Shown: piece by piece, positions 1 to 5,168 of the stretch
Layout of the letters: the number at the start of each line of letters is the position of its first letter
Numbering within the stretch: position 1 is the stretch's first letter
Source: DASQFQ01 sp039934455
GTDB taxonomy: Bacteria; Actinomycetota; Thermoleophilia; Solirubrobacterales; Solirubrobacteraceae
Length of the DNA stretch: 6,919 bases
NCBI GenBank assembly: GCA_039934455.1
Contig: JBDTMF010000214.1
Coordinates: forward strand, 1-6,919
Direction: 5' to 3'
Position numbers and translations under genes: made by a program
The notes under the pieces: generated by a model
Told to the model about the DNA's origin: nothing
What the model saw: only the letters and a program-made list of their open reading frames with translations
Databases searched by the model: none

Positions 1-1855
1 GCTGGAGCGACTCGATGGGGCGCTCGGCGCTCAGCCGGCCGCCGACCTCGCGCACCAGCGCGGCGGCGGTCGCGACCGGGTCCGCGCCCGCGGACAGGCG
101 GATGGCCCAGTACGGGTCGTCGAGCTTGGCCGTCCCCGCGGGGAGCCCGCTCAGGCTCGTGACCGCGCCGCGGCCCTCGTCATCGGGCTCGACGTGACGG
201 CCGACCACGCGCAGCGAGACGGGCTTGCCGCCGGCGCGCAGCGCGATCCGCTCGACGATCCGCGCGTGCAGCGCGACCAGCGCGCCGCGACCGAGCGTGA
301 CCTCGCCGGGAGCGCGGGCGGCGCGCCCGTCGCGGATCGCATAGGGGAACGCCTTCATCGGCCCGTCGAGCACGCGCGCGTGGATCTCCATCCGGCCGCG
401 ACCGGTCATCACGATCTCGCGCACGCGCGCGACCGCGGTGACCTCGCCGCGACGGGCGAGCAGGCGCTCGACCGTTGCGGGCGGCAGCGTCGACTCCACC
501 CGCAGCTCGTAGGGCTGCGCGCGCAGGGCCGGGTCGCTCGCGAGCCGGTCCATGGTCGCCTCGAAGCTCATCGCCGTCGCGACCAGCGCGGCGGCGAGCG
601 CCAGGCTCGAGACGGTGAGGAGCGTCCGCCCGCGCTGCGCGAAGGCGTCCTTGGCGCCGACGCCCACCACGACCGGGAGGTGCAGCCGCAGCGCGAGCCC
701 GGCGACGCGCGAGGCGCGCGCCGAGGTCGCCCCCCGGCCGAGGGCGAGCGCGGCCTGGACCGGCATCCGCCCCGCGCGCCAGGCAGGCAGCGCCGTGGCG
801 ACGGCGACCACGGCCAGCGCCACGAGCAGCGCGATCGCGAGCAGCGCGAGGCTCGGCGGCGGGTGCGCGGGCGCGCCGAGCGCATCGGCCGCGCTCGCCG
901 ACAGCCGCTCCGCCACGAAGGCGCCGCCCACGAGGCCGAACGGCGCGGCCAGCGCCGCCAGCACGAGGTAATGGGCGACGAGCAGCCAGGTGACCTGGCT
1001 CGGCGTCAGCGCGATCGCCCTGAGCAGGCCGATCTGGCGCCGCTGGGCGAGCACGCGGCCGCCGATCGCGGTGGCGAGCGTGAACGCCGCGGCGAGCAGG
1101 GCGAGCACGGTCGTGGTCTGGAGGATCGTCAGCAGCCGGCGCGCGTCGTCGGTCCGCTCGGCGCGCTGCGTCCGCCAGTCGAGCGTGCGCACCGAGCCAT
1201 CGGGCGCGGAGCCCAGGGCACGCAGCGCGAACGCCTTCGCCGCCGCCGGATCGGTCAGGCGCAGGCCGAGAGCGAACTGCAGCGGCTGCTCCGCCGTCGC
1301 GAGCCCGAGCACGTCGGCGGGATCGGCCCATGCGCCGTCGCCGGACCCCGCGGCCGAGCCGAGGCCGACCACGCGCAGGTTGCGGCGCGTGGTGCCGACG
1401 CCCGCCGCGAGCGTGTCGCCGACCCTGATTCCGTGCCCGCGCGCGAACTCGCGCGGCAGCACGACCTCGCCCGGCCCGCGCGCCGTGCGGCCGTCGAGGA
1501 TCAGCGGGTGCTCCACCCGCGCCGGCGTGCGCGGGAGCCCGATCAGGCCCAGCATGTCGCCCTGGCCGTGGAAGCGGACCGGAACGCGGACGAGCGGGCG
1601 CGGGCCCTCGGAGGCGGCGACGCCCGGCAGCGCGGCGATGCGCGCGAGGTCCTCGCGCGACGGCGAGATCGCGGTCACGTGGGCGCCGTCCGTCGCGCGG
1701 AACAGGCGGTCGTAGGGATCTTCGAGCGTCGCACGCCCGTGCAGGGTCACCACCAGCGCGCCGAGCGCGACGCCGACGACGAGCCCGGTCAACACGGTGT
1801 GCAGCGGCCGGGTGCGCAGGTCGGCGCGGATGACGCGGAGTCCGGCGGCGAGCAC
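1..1855 (-). CDS. FtsX/MacB-type ABC transporter permease, partial (C-terminal end beyond window)
   Basis: This is the membrane subunit of an ABC transporter, paired with the ATPase just upstream. I translated 618 codons without a stop, and the frame runs off the window at base 1. The GTG start lies one base after the ATPase stop and six bases after a GGAGG ribosome site. Visible layout: TM1 at about residues 17-37; an extracytoplasmic domain resembling the MacB periplasmic core at about 40-235; then an FtsX domain with TMs at about 246-266, 289-315 and 334-356. That domain contains the family-typical QRRQIGLLRAIALTPSQV (271-288) and PAWRAGRMPVQAAL (357-370). A further TM at about 409-430 opens a second extracellular domain (431 to the end of the window). 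This duplicated plan is that of the roughly 800-850-residue two-FtsX-domain permeases, so some 200 residues should lie outside, including the final TMs. The substrate cannot be inferred; lipoprotein, peptide or drug export and hydrolase activation are all known for the superfamily. Confidence 0.93.
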   Translation of the reverse strand, partial: MLAAGLRVIRADLRTRPLHTVLTGLVVGVALGALVVTLHGRATLEDPYDRLFRATDGAHVTAISPSREDLARIAALPGVAASEGPRPLVRVPVRFHGQGDMLGLIGLPRTPARVEHPLILDGRTARGPGEVVLPREFARGHGIRVGDTLAAGVGTTRRNLRVVGLGSAAGSGDGAWADPADVLGLATAEQPLQFALGLRLTDPAAAKAFALRALGSAPDGSVRTLDWRTQRAERTDDARRLLTILQTTTVLALLAAAFTLATAIGGRVLAQRRQIGLLRAIALTPSQVTWLLVAHYLVLAALAAPFGLVGGAFVAERLSASAADALGAPAHPPPSLALLAIALLVALAVVAVATALPAWRAGRMPVQAALALGRGATSARASRVAGLALRLHLPVVVGVGAKDAFAQRGRTLLTVSSLALAAALVATAMSFEATMDRLASDPALRAQPYELRVESTLPPATVERLLARRGEVTAVARVREIVMTGRGRMEIHARVLDGPMKAFPYAIRDGRAARAPGEVTLGRGALVALHARIVERIALRAGGKPVSLRVVGRHVEPDDEGRGAVTSLSGLPAGTAKLDDPYWAIRLSAGADPVATAAALVREVGGRLSAERPIESLQ

Positions 1856-1856
1856 C

Positions 1857-2588
1857 TCAGGCCTCCAGGGTCACGACGCGGCTGAGCGGCTCGCCCTCGC
1901 CGGCCTCGGGCCGTGTCTCGCCGACGATCCGCCCGTCGCGCATCGCCACGACGCGCTGCGCGGCGCTCGCGACCCGCATGTCGTGCGTCACGAGCACGAT
2001 CGTCTGGCCGTCAGCGTGGCGTTCGCGCAGCACCGCCACGACCTCGCGGGCGGCGGCCGTGTCGAGGTTGCCCGTCGGCTCGTCGGCGAGCAGGACGCTC
2101 GGGCGGTTGACGAGCGCGCGGGCGATCGCGACGCGCTGCTGCTGGCCGCCGGAGAGGTCGCCGGGGACGCGGCGCGCGGTGTCGGTGAGGCCGAGGCGCT
2201 CGAGCAGCTGCGCGGCGCGGCGGCGGGCCTCGCGGCCCGGGACCCCGGCCAGCAGCGCCGGCAGCTCGACGTTGTCGGCGACGGTGAGGTTCGCGATCAG
2301 GTTGAAGAACTGGAACACGAAGCCGACCTCGCTGCGGCGCAGGCGCGCGCGCCGTGCCTCGTTGGCGCCCGCCAGGTGCTCGCCCTGGACGAGCACCTCG
2401 CCGCTGCTCGGGCGGTCGAGCCCGCCGAGGAGGTTGAGCAGCGTCGACTTGCCGCAGCCGCTGGGTCCGGTGACCGCGACGAACTCGCCGTGCGCGACCT
2501 GGAGGCCGACGTCCGCCAGCGCGGTGACAGCCGCCGCGCCCTCCCCGTGCACCTTGCCCAGGCCGACCGTCTCGAGCACCGCGTTCAT
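1857..2588 (-). CDS. ABC transporter ATP-binding protein (MacB/LolD/FtsE-like)
   Basis: A 243-residue cytoplasmic ATPase, the usual size for the stand-alone nucleotide-binding subunit of FtsX-type transporters. All motifs are intact: Walker A GPSGCGKST (41-49), Q-loop Gln93 in FVFQFFNL, signature LSGGQQQR (145-152), Walker B VLLADE (165-170, catalytic Glu170), D-loop NLDT (174-177) and H-loop His202 in THD. The LSGGQQQRVAIARAL signature and the LADEPTGNLD stretch are typical of the LolD/MacB/YknY branch. I chose the ATG at 2588. It is preceded five bases upstream by AAGGGAG, it overlaps the padR stop as ATGA, and the homologous part of the protein begins there. An upstream in-frame extension to about 2861 only re-reads padR in another frame. 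The ATPase should pair with the downstream permease as a 2:2 complex. Its expression should follow padR, since no separate promoter is visible. Confidence 0.96.
   Translation of the reverse strand: MNAVLETVGLGKVHGEGAAAVTALADVGLQVAHGEFVAVTGPSGCGKSTLLNLLGGLDRPSSGEVLVQGEHLAGANEARRARLRRSEVGFVFQFFNLIANLTVADNVELPALLAGVPGREARRRAAQLLERLGLTDTARRVPGDLSGGQQQRVAIARALVNRPSVLLADEPTGNLDTAAAREVVAVLRERHADGQTIVLVTHDMRVASAAQRVVAMRDGRIVGETRPEAGEGEPLSRVVTLEA
1862..1866 (-). promoter_or_regulatory. Ribosome binding site of the permease
   Basis: GGAGG on the minus strand ends six bases before the GTG at 1855. It lies inside the last codons of the ATPase (Leu-Glu-Ala). It supports the GTG start, and with the one-base gap between stop and start it implies translational coupling of the two genes. 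Confidence 0.75.
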
Positions 2589-3097
2589 CCGTTCTCCCTT
2601 CCGAGCACCGCTTCGCAGCGGTCGAGCCATTTGAGGTCGGCTTCGAGATGCAGCGCCGCGCCCTCGACGACGAGCGCGGTCGTCGCGTCGTCTTCGCCGG
2701 CCGCGAGCACGTTCTCGAGGTCGCGCAGCGCGCCGAGGTAGCGCGCGCGCTGGCGGCCGATCAGCTCGGCCGGGTCGGCGAGGCCGATCTCGCGCGCGAA
2801 GACGAGCTTCATGAAGAAGTCGTCGCGCAGCCGCGTCGGGCCGCTCGCGGTGCCGACCCACTCCTCGAGCGCGGCCCGGCCGGCGTCGGTCAGGCGGTAG
2901 ACGCGGCGGTCGCGGCCGCCCTCGCGCGCCGCCTCGTCCTCGACGAGGTGGTCGCGCTGGAGGCGCTGGAGGCTCGTGTAGACCTGGCCGATGTTCAGCG
3001 GCGCGACGGCGCTGCCGAAGCGCTCCTCCAGCCCGCGCTTGATCTCGTACCCGTGGGCGGGAGCGGTGGCCAGCGAGGCGAGCACCGGGTAACGCAT
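2585..3097 (-). CDS. PadR-family transcriptional regulator
   Basis: A 170-residue repressor-type regulator with the two-domain PadR layout. The N-terminal winged helix spans about residues 1-80: MRYPVLASLATAPAHGYEIK is the family opening, the recognition helix lies around NIGQVYTSLQRLQRDHLV (35-52), and the wing around RDRRVYRLTDAGRAALEEW (62-80). The C-terminal half (about 88-165) is charged and helical, matching the Vir_AT-like dimerisation domain. PadR proteins commonly sit first in an operon with the ABC transporter they control, repress it, and release DNA on binding a small molecule; that role is inferred here from position. The stop overlaps the ATPase ATG by four bases. The start at 3097 has no Shine-Dalgarno but lies about nine bases after a TATACA -10 element, suggesting a leaderless or near-leaderless mRNA. 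The frame is open upstream to 3256, but that part overlaps the sigma gene and does not resemble PadR. Confidence 0.94.
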   Translation of the reverse strand: MRYPVLASLATAPAHGYEIKRGLEERFGSAVAPLNIGQVYTSLQRLQRDHLVEDEAAREGGRDRRVYRLTDAGRAALEEWVGTASGPTRLRDDFFMKLVFAREIGLADPAELIGRQRARYLGALRDLENVLAAGEDDATTALVVEGAALHLEADLKWLDRCEAVLGRENG

Positions 3098-3121
3098 ACC
3101 GAGTATGTATACACAGTATGC
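3094..3121. promoter_or_regulatory. Candidate PadR operator (28-bp imperfect palindrome)
   Basis: GCATAC at 3094-3099 is mirrored by GTATGC at 3116-3121, and inside them GTAT (3103-3106) is mirrored by ATAC (3109-3112). About the centre at 3107/3108, 11 of 14 base pairs are complementary. An overlapping perfect palindrome TGTATACA sits at 3106-3113, and AGTATG occurs twice as a direct repeat (3102 and 3115). This is an AT-rich island in very GC-rich DNA and resembles the ATGT/ACAT-rich dyads bound by PadR proteins. It covers the -10 element and the padR start codon, so occupancy would block transcription. Binding by this PadR is inferred. Confidence 0.72.
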
Positions 3122-3135
3122 ATCGCGCGTGTCAA
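3106..3135 (-). promoter_or_regulatory. Housekeeping-sigma-type promoter of the padR-ABC operon
   Basis: On the minus strand a perfect -35 hexamer TTGACA (3135-3130) is followed after 18 bases by TATACA (3111-3106). Transcription would begin around 3097-3100, at or just before the padR ATG at 3097, so the mRNA would be leaderless or nearly so. The -10 lies inside the 28-bp palindrome, as expected for a repressible promoter. The exact start cannot be fixed from sequence alone. Confidence 0.7.
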
Positions 3136-3151
3136 CCCGTTGACCGGGTTG
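3131..3151 (-). terminator. Hairpin after the sigma gene (weak terminator or second operator)
   Basis: CAACCCG (3133-3139) and CGGGTTG (3145-3151) form a perfect 7-bp stem with a 5-base loop, beginning 10 bases past the sigma stop. No T-run follows on the minus strand, so it is not a canonical intrinsic terminator. The same DNA also contains the dyad GTCAAC-CC-GTTGAC (3131-3144), which overlaps the padR -35 box, so it may instead be a protein-binding site. The two structures are mutually exclusive. Confidence 0.4.
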
Positions 3152-3161
3152 GCCGGTTGCG

Positions 3162-4478
3162 TCAGTGCTTGGACTTCTCGAGCCGGCCCGGCGGGACCTT
3201 CCGCGCCACCTGCGGGCGAGCCTTCTCGCGCTTGACCTTGACCGGTTTCGCCACACGCGGCGCGGCCTGCTTCTTCACGAGGCCGGACGGGCCGCCCGCC
3301 GCGACGCGGCCGTGCGTCTTCGCGGCCGCTCGTTCCGTCCTGCGCGCCTTGCCCTTCGGCTCCGGCTCGGTCGCGGGCCGCCCGTGGCGGTGCGAGGCCT
3401 TCGCCTTGCCGGCGTGCCTCCCGGCGCGACGTCGACCCGGCCGGCTCGTCGCCGGCCGGCTCACCTCGCGCCTCGAGGCGACGGGCAGCGACACGGCCGC
3501 CACGGGCTTCGCGCGGGCGGCCGCGGGCTCCGCTGGGGCAACGGCGGCCGCGCGCACCGGCGCGGGGCCCGGGTGCTCCACCACCGCGATGCCGCCGGCG
3601 GTGGTGCTGCCGACGAGGATCGCCCCGGTGACGACCTTCGCGGCGAGGCCGCCGCCCATCGACGCCGCGCCCCCAGCCGCGGCGGCGCCCCCGCCGGTCG
3701 CGGAGGCCGCGCCGAGGATGCCCGCCTTGAGCCCGAGGCTCGGCGTGGCGGGGAGCGAGAGCGCCAGCGCGCGGCGCTGCTCGCCGACGGCGTTGCGATA
3801 GGCGCGGCAGCCTGCGCAGAGGCGGAGATGGCGGCGCAGCGGACCCCGGCGCAGCGCGCCGCCACGTGCCGTCGAGAGCTCCTCGCGGATCGACTCGCAC
3901 GGTGTCTCGCGCGCCTCGCGCTCGGCGATCAGCGTCGTCCGCGCCTGGTGGATCAGCGCCTTGACCTTGCCGGGACGCACGCCGATCACCTCGGCGATCT
4001 GGTCGTCGGCGAGGTCGGCGAGCTCGGCGAGGACGAGCGCCGCCCGCTGCTCGTCCGGCAGCCGCCCGACGTCGGCGACGACCGCCCGCAGGTCGGCGCG
4101 CACCTGGACCCGGTCGCGCCGGCCGTCCGTGCTCGCGATCTCCGCCTCGCCGTCGGCGACGGGGCGGCGGGCGGACAGCATCGTGAGGCAGCAGTTGCGC
4201 GCGATCGTGTACAGCCAGGGCCGCGGCTCCGCCGGCGCTCCGCGCGCGGCCAGCGCGCGATGGGCGCGCAGGAAGGTCTGTTGCAGGGCGTCCTCGGCCT
4301 CCTCGCGGGAGCCGAGCATGTGCCGGCAGAAGCCCAGCAGCACACGGTGATGGCGGTCATAGAGGGCCTCGAACGCGCGCTCGTCGCCCGCGGCGGCCAG
4401 CGCGGCGAGCCGGTCGTCGCGGAGCCGCGGCATGCGGAGGGGAGCGAAGGTCGGCATCCGTGAGGCACTTGAGCTCAT
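3162..4478 (-). CDS. ECF sigma factor with fused zf-HC2 domain, putative TM segment and basic tail
   Basis: A 438-residue protein, more than twice the roughly 180-200 residues of a plain ECF sigma factor. Region 2 (about 36-104) contains ALYDRHHRVLLGFCRHMLGS, the AEDALQQTFLRAHRAL helix and the region 2.4 PWLYTIARNCCLTMLSARR stretch. Region 4 (about 135-186) contains LPDEQRAALVLAELADLADD followed by the helix-turn-helix IAEVIGVRPGKVKALIHQAR. A zf-HC2-like motif follows: Cys194 in CESIREELS, then His217, Cys221 and Cys224 in HLRLCAGC. Next come a Gly/Ala-rich stretch (250-280), one hydrophobic segment (about 281-300, VVTGAILVGSTTAGGIAVV) and a Lys/Arg/Ala/Pro-rich tail (about 305-438). zf-HC2 domains are usually separate anti-sigma factors; fusions to ECF sigmas are known in Actinomycetota and suggest intramolecular control. 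Target promoters are not evident. I chose the ATG at 4478 because AGGAGG lies six bases upstream; a GTG at 4481 is too close to it. Confidence 0.92.
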   Translation of the reverse strand: MSSSASRMPTFAPLRMPRLRDDRLAALAAAGDERAFEALYDRHHRVLLGFCRHMLGSREEAEDALQQTFLRAHRALAARGAPAEPRPWLYTIARNCCLTMLSARRPVADGEAEIASTDGRRDRVQVRADLRAVVADVGRLPDEQRAALVLAELADLADDQIAEVIGVRPGKVKALIHQARTTLIAEREARETPCESIREELSTARGGALRRGPLRRHLRLCAGCRAYRNAVGEQRRALALSLPATPSLGLKAGILGAASATGGGAAAAGGAASMGGGLAAKVVTGAILVGSTTAGGIAVVEHPGPAPVRAAAVAPAEPAAARAKPVAAVSLPVASRREVSRPATSRPGRRRAGRHAGKAKASHRHGRPATEPEPKGKARRTERAAAKTHGRVAAGGPSGLVKKQAAPRVAKPVKVKREKARPQVARKVPPGRLEKSKH

Positions 4479-4536
4479 CACTCCCCTCCTACCCGCAAGG
4501 TTGGAGGGAAGGCCCGCGCGCGCCGATATCGGACGG
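4479..4536. promoter_or_regulatory. Divergent intergenic region with CCGATATCGG palindrome
   Basis: These 58 bases separate the sigma gene (leftward) from the HExxH gene (rightward) and must carry or adjoin both start signals. I see a perfect 10-bp palindrome CCGATATCGG at 4523-4532, four bases before the rightward ATG. I also see a CCCTCC/GGAGGG inverted pair at 4484-4489 and 4503-4508, of which the left arm belongs to the sigma ribosome site. No convincing -35/-10 pair is visible on either strand, so promoters may lie within the neighbouring coding sequences or use an alternative sigma. Confidence 0.45.
4485..4490 (-). promoter_or_regulatory. Ribosome binding site of the sigma factor gene
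   Basis: AGGAGG on the minus strand is six bases from the ATG at 4478 and only three from the in-frame GTG at 4481, so it supports the ATG. It is the best Shine-Dalgarno match in the window. Confidence 0.8.
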
Positions 4537-5136
4537 ATGTCTCGCTATCCCACGACGCCGCTGTGGCTGAAGTTGACCGTGTCGCTGGTGATGCTCGCCG
4601 TGACCGCCTGGTGGGTGCTCGACCGGACGGACCGCCTCGGCAACGAGGCGCGGCTGTCGGCGATCGCGTCGGAGATCGCAGGCCGAGCGGTCCATGTGCA
4701 CTGCCCCGGGCCGGTCGGGCGCGTGCTCGGCGGCTCGACCGCCGAGGGCTGGGTGAAGTTCGACGCCGCCGGCAGGCCCGCCGACGAGACGAAGCTCCAG
4801 AAGGCGTCGTGCGCGGAGCTCGACGCGCTGGCCGAGGGCCGGCGGGCGAAGGAGCTCTCCTGCACGGAGCGCGCGGGGATCCTCTGCGGCCGCCGCGGCG
4901 CCCAGCTCGCGATGGCGATCGACGTCGTCACCCACGAGTCCTTCCACATGCGCGGGATCCGCGACGAGGCGGCGACGGAGTGCGCGTCGCTGCACGCGAT
5001 GGCGACGACCGCCCAGCGGCTCGGGGCGACCGCCGCACAGGGCGGGGCGCTCGCCACCGGGCAGTTCAACGAGACGTATCCGGAGATGGGCGAGGTCTAC
5101 CGCAGCCCGGACTGCAAGGCTCCAACCTTGCCATAG
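4537..5136 (+). CDS. Membrane-anchored HExxH protein, putative zinc metalloprotease-like
   Basis: I do not recognise a named family. The 199-residue product begins with a short charged N-terminus and one strong hydrophobic segment (about 9-28, LWLKLTVSLVMLAVTAWWVL). This is best read as a signal-anchor with the rest outside the membrane. Six cysteines follow (56, 92, 109, 117, 149, 193), enough for three disulfides, consistent with an extracytoplasmic domain. The central motif is THESFHMRGIRDEAATECASL (132-152 in part): His133, Glu134, His137, Gly140 and Asp143 match HExxHxxGxxD, the metzincin consensus with Asp as third ligand, as in snapalysin-type proteases. Glu144 and Glu148 are alternative third ligands, as in gluzincins. 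Catalysis is inferred from this motif alone. The ATG at 4537 was chosen because the TM segment follows directly; its Shine-Dalgarno is weak (GGACGG adjacent). It is divergent from the ECF sigma gene and ends 32 bases before metH. Confidence 0.85.
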   Translation: MSRYPTTPLWLKLTVSLVMLAVTAWWVLDRTDRLGNEARLSAIASEIAGRAVHVHCPGPVGRVLGGSTAEGWVKFDAAGRPADETKLQKASCAELDALAEGRRAKELSCTERAGILCGRRGAQLAMAIDVVTHESFHMRGIRDEAATECASLHAMATTAQRLGATAAQGGALATGQFNETYPEMGEVYRSPDCKAPTLP

Positions 5137-5150
5137 CTGTGTCAAGGTTG
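5123..5150. repeat. Perfect 8-bp inverted repeat between the HExxH gene and metH
   Basis: CAACCTTG (5123-5130) and CAAGGTTG (5143-5150) are exact reverse complements separated by 12 bases. The left arm lies in the last codons of the HExxH gene and the spacer contains its TAG stop. The right arm ends three bases before the putative metH -10. It could be a terminator-like hairpin (no T-run follows) or an operator for metH. Confidence 0.6.
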
Positions 5151-5153
5151 CGC

Positions 5154-5159
5154 TAGGCT
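5154..5159 (+). promoter_or_regulatory. Putative -10 element of leaderless metH
   Basis: TAGGCT fits the TAnnnT actinobacterial -10 pattern and ends nine bases before the metH ATG at 5169, so the transcript would start at or next to the ATG. No Shine-Dalgarno precedes that ATG, consistent with leaderless translation. The -35 is weak (TTGCCA at 5128 is 20 bases away). The TAG in this hexamer is in frame with metH and rules out a longer N-terminus. Confidence 0.5.
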
Positions 5160-5168
5160 GTCTTCCTG

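Noticed and set aside
180..1331. 383-codon minus-strand frame inside the permease
   Set aside because: It is out of frame with the permease, extremely Arg/Ala-rich and lacks TM segments or motifs.
194..1885. 563-codon open frame on the plus strand across the permease
   Set aside because: Its Arg/Gln/Asp-rich, motif-free translation is an antisense shadow. The minus-strand frame shows FtsX motifs and TM segments.
2589..2861. N-terminal extension of the ABC ATPase
   Set aside because: It reads through padR in another frame and gives an Arg-rich sequence unlike any ATPase N-terminus. The ATG at 2588 has a good ribosome site and the ATGA overlap.
3140..3145. Plus-strand TTGACC as a rightward -35 box
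   Set aside because: It points into the 3' end of the oppositely oriented sigma gene, with no TAnnnT element at 16-19 bases and no rightward gene.
3098..3256. N-terminal extension of PadR to an upstream ATG
   Set aside because: It overlaps the sigma gene and the promoter, and the family opening starts at the ATG at 3097.
3200..3560. Low-complexity tail of the sigma gene as a frameshift or non-coding stretch
   Set aside because: The frame stays open with high G/C at third positions to a stop just before the padR promoter, and Lys/Arg/Pro/Ala-rich tails occur in this kind of genome. No frameshift is needed.
3165..4463. 432-codon plus-strand frame opposite the sigma gene
   Set aside because: It is an Arg-rich antisense shadow; the minus strand carries clear sigma regions 2 and 4.
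4503..4508. GGAGGG as the ribosome site of the HExxH gene
   Set aside because: It is 28 bases before the ATG at 4537 and no in-frame start codon lies at a suitable distance after it. It mirrors the sigma ribosome site.
5137..5168. Cobalamin or SAM riboswitch upstream of metH
   Set aside because: Only 32 bases separate the genes, far too short for either class, and no conserved core such as a B12 box is visible.
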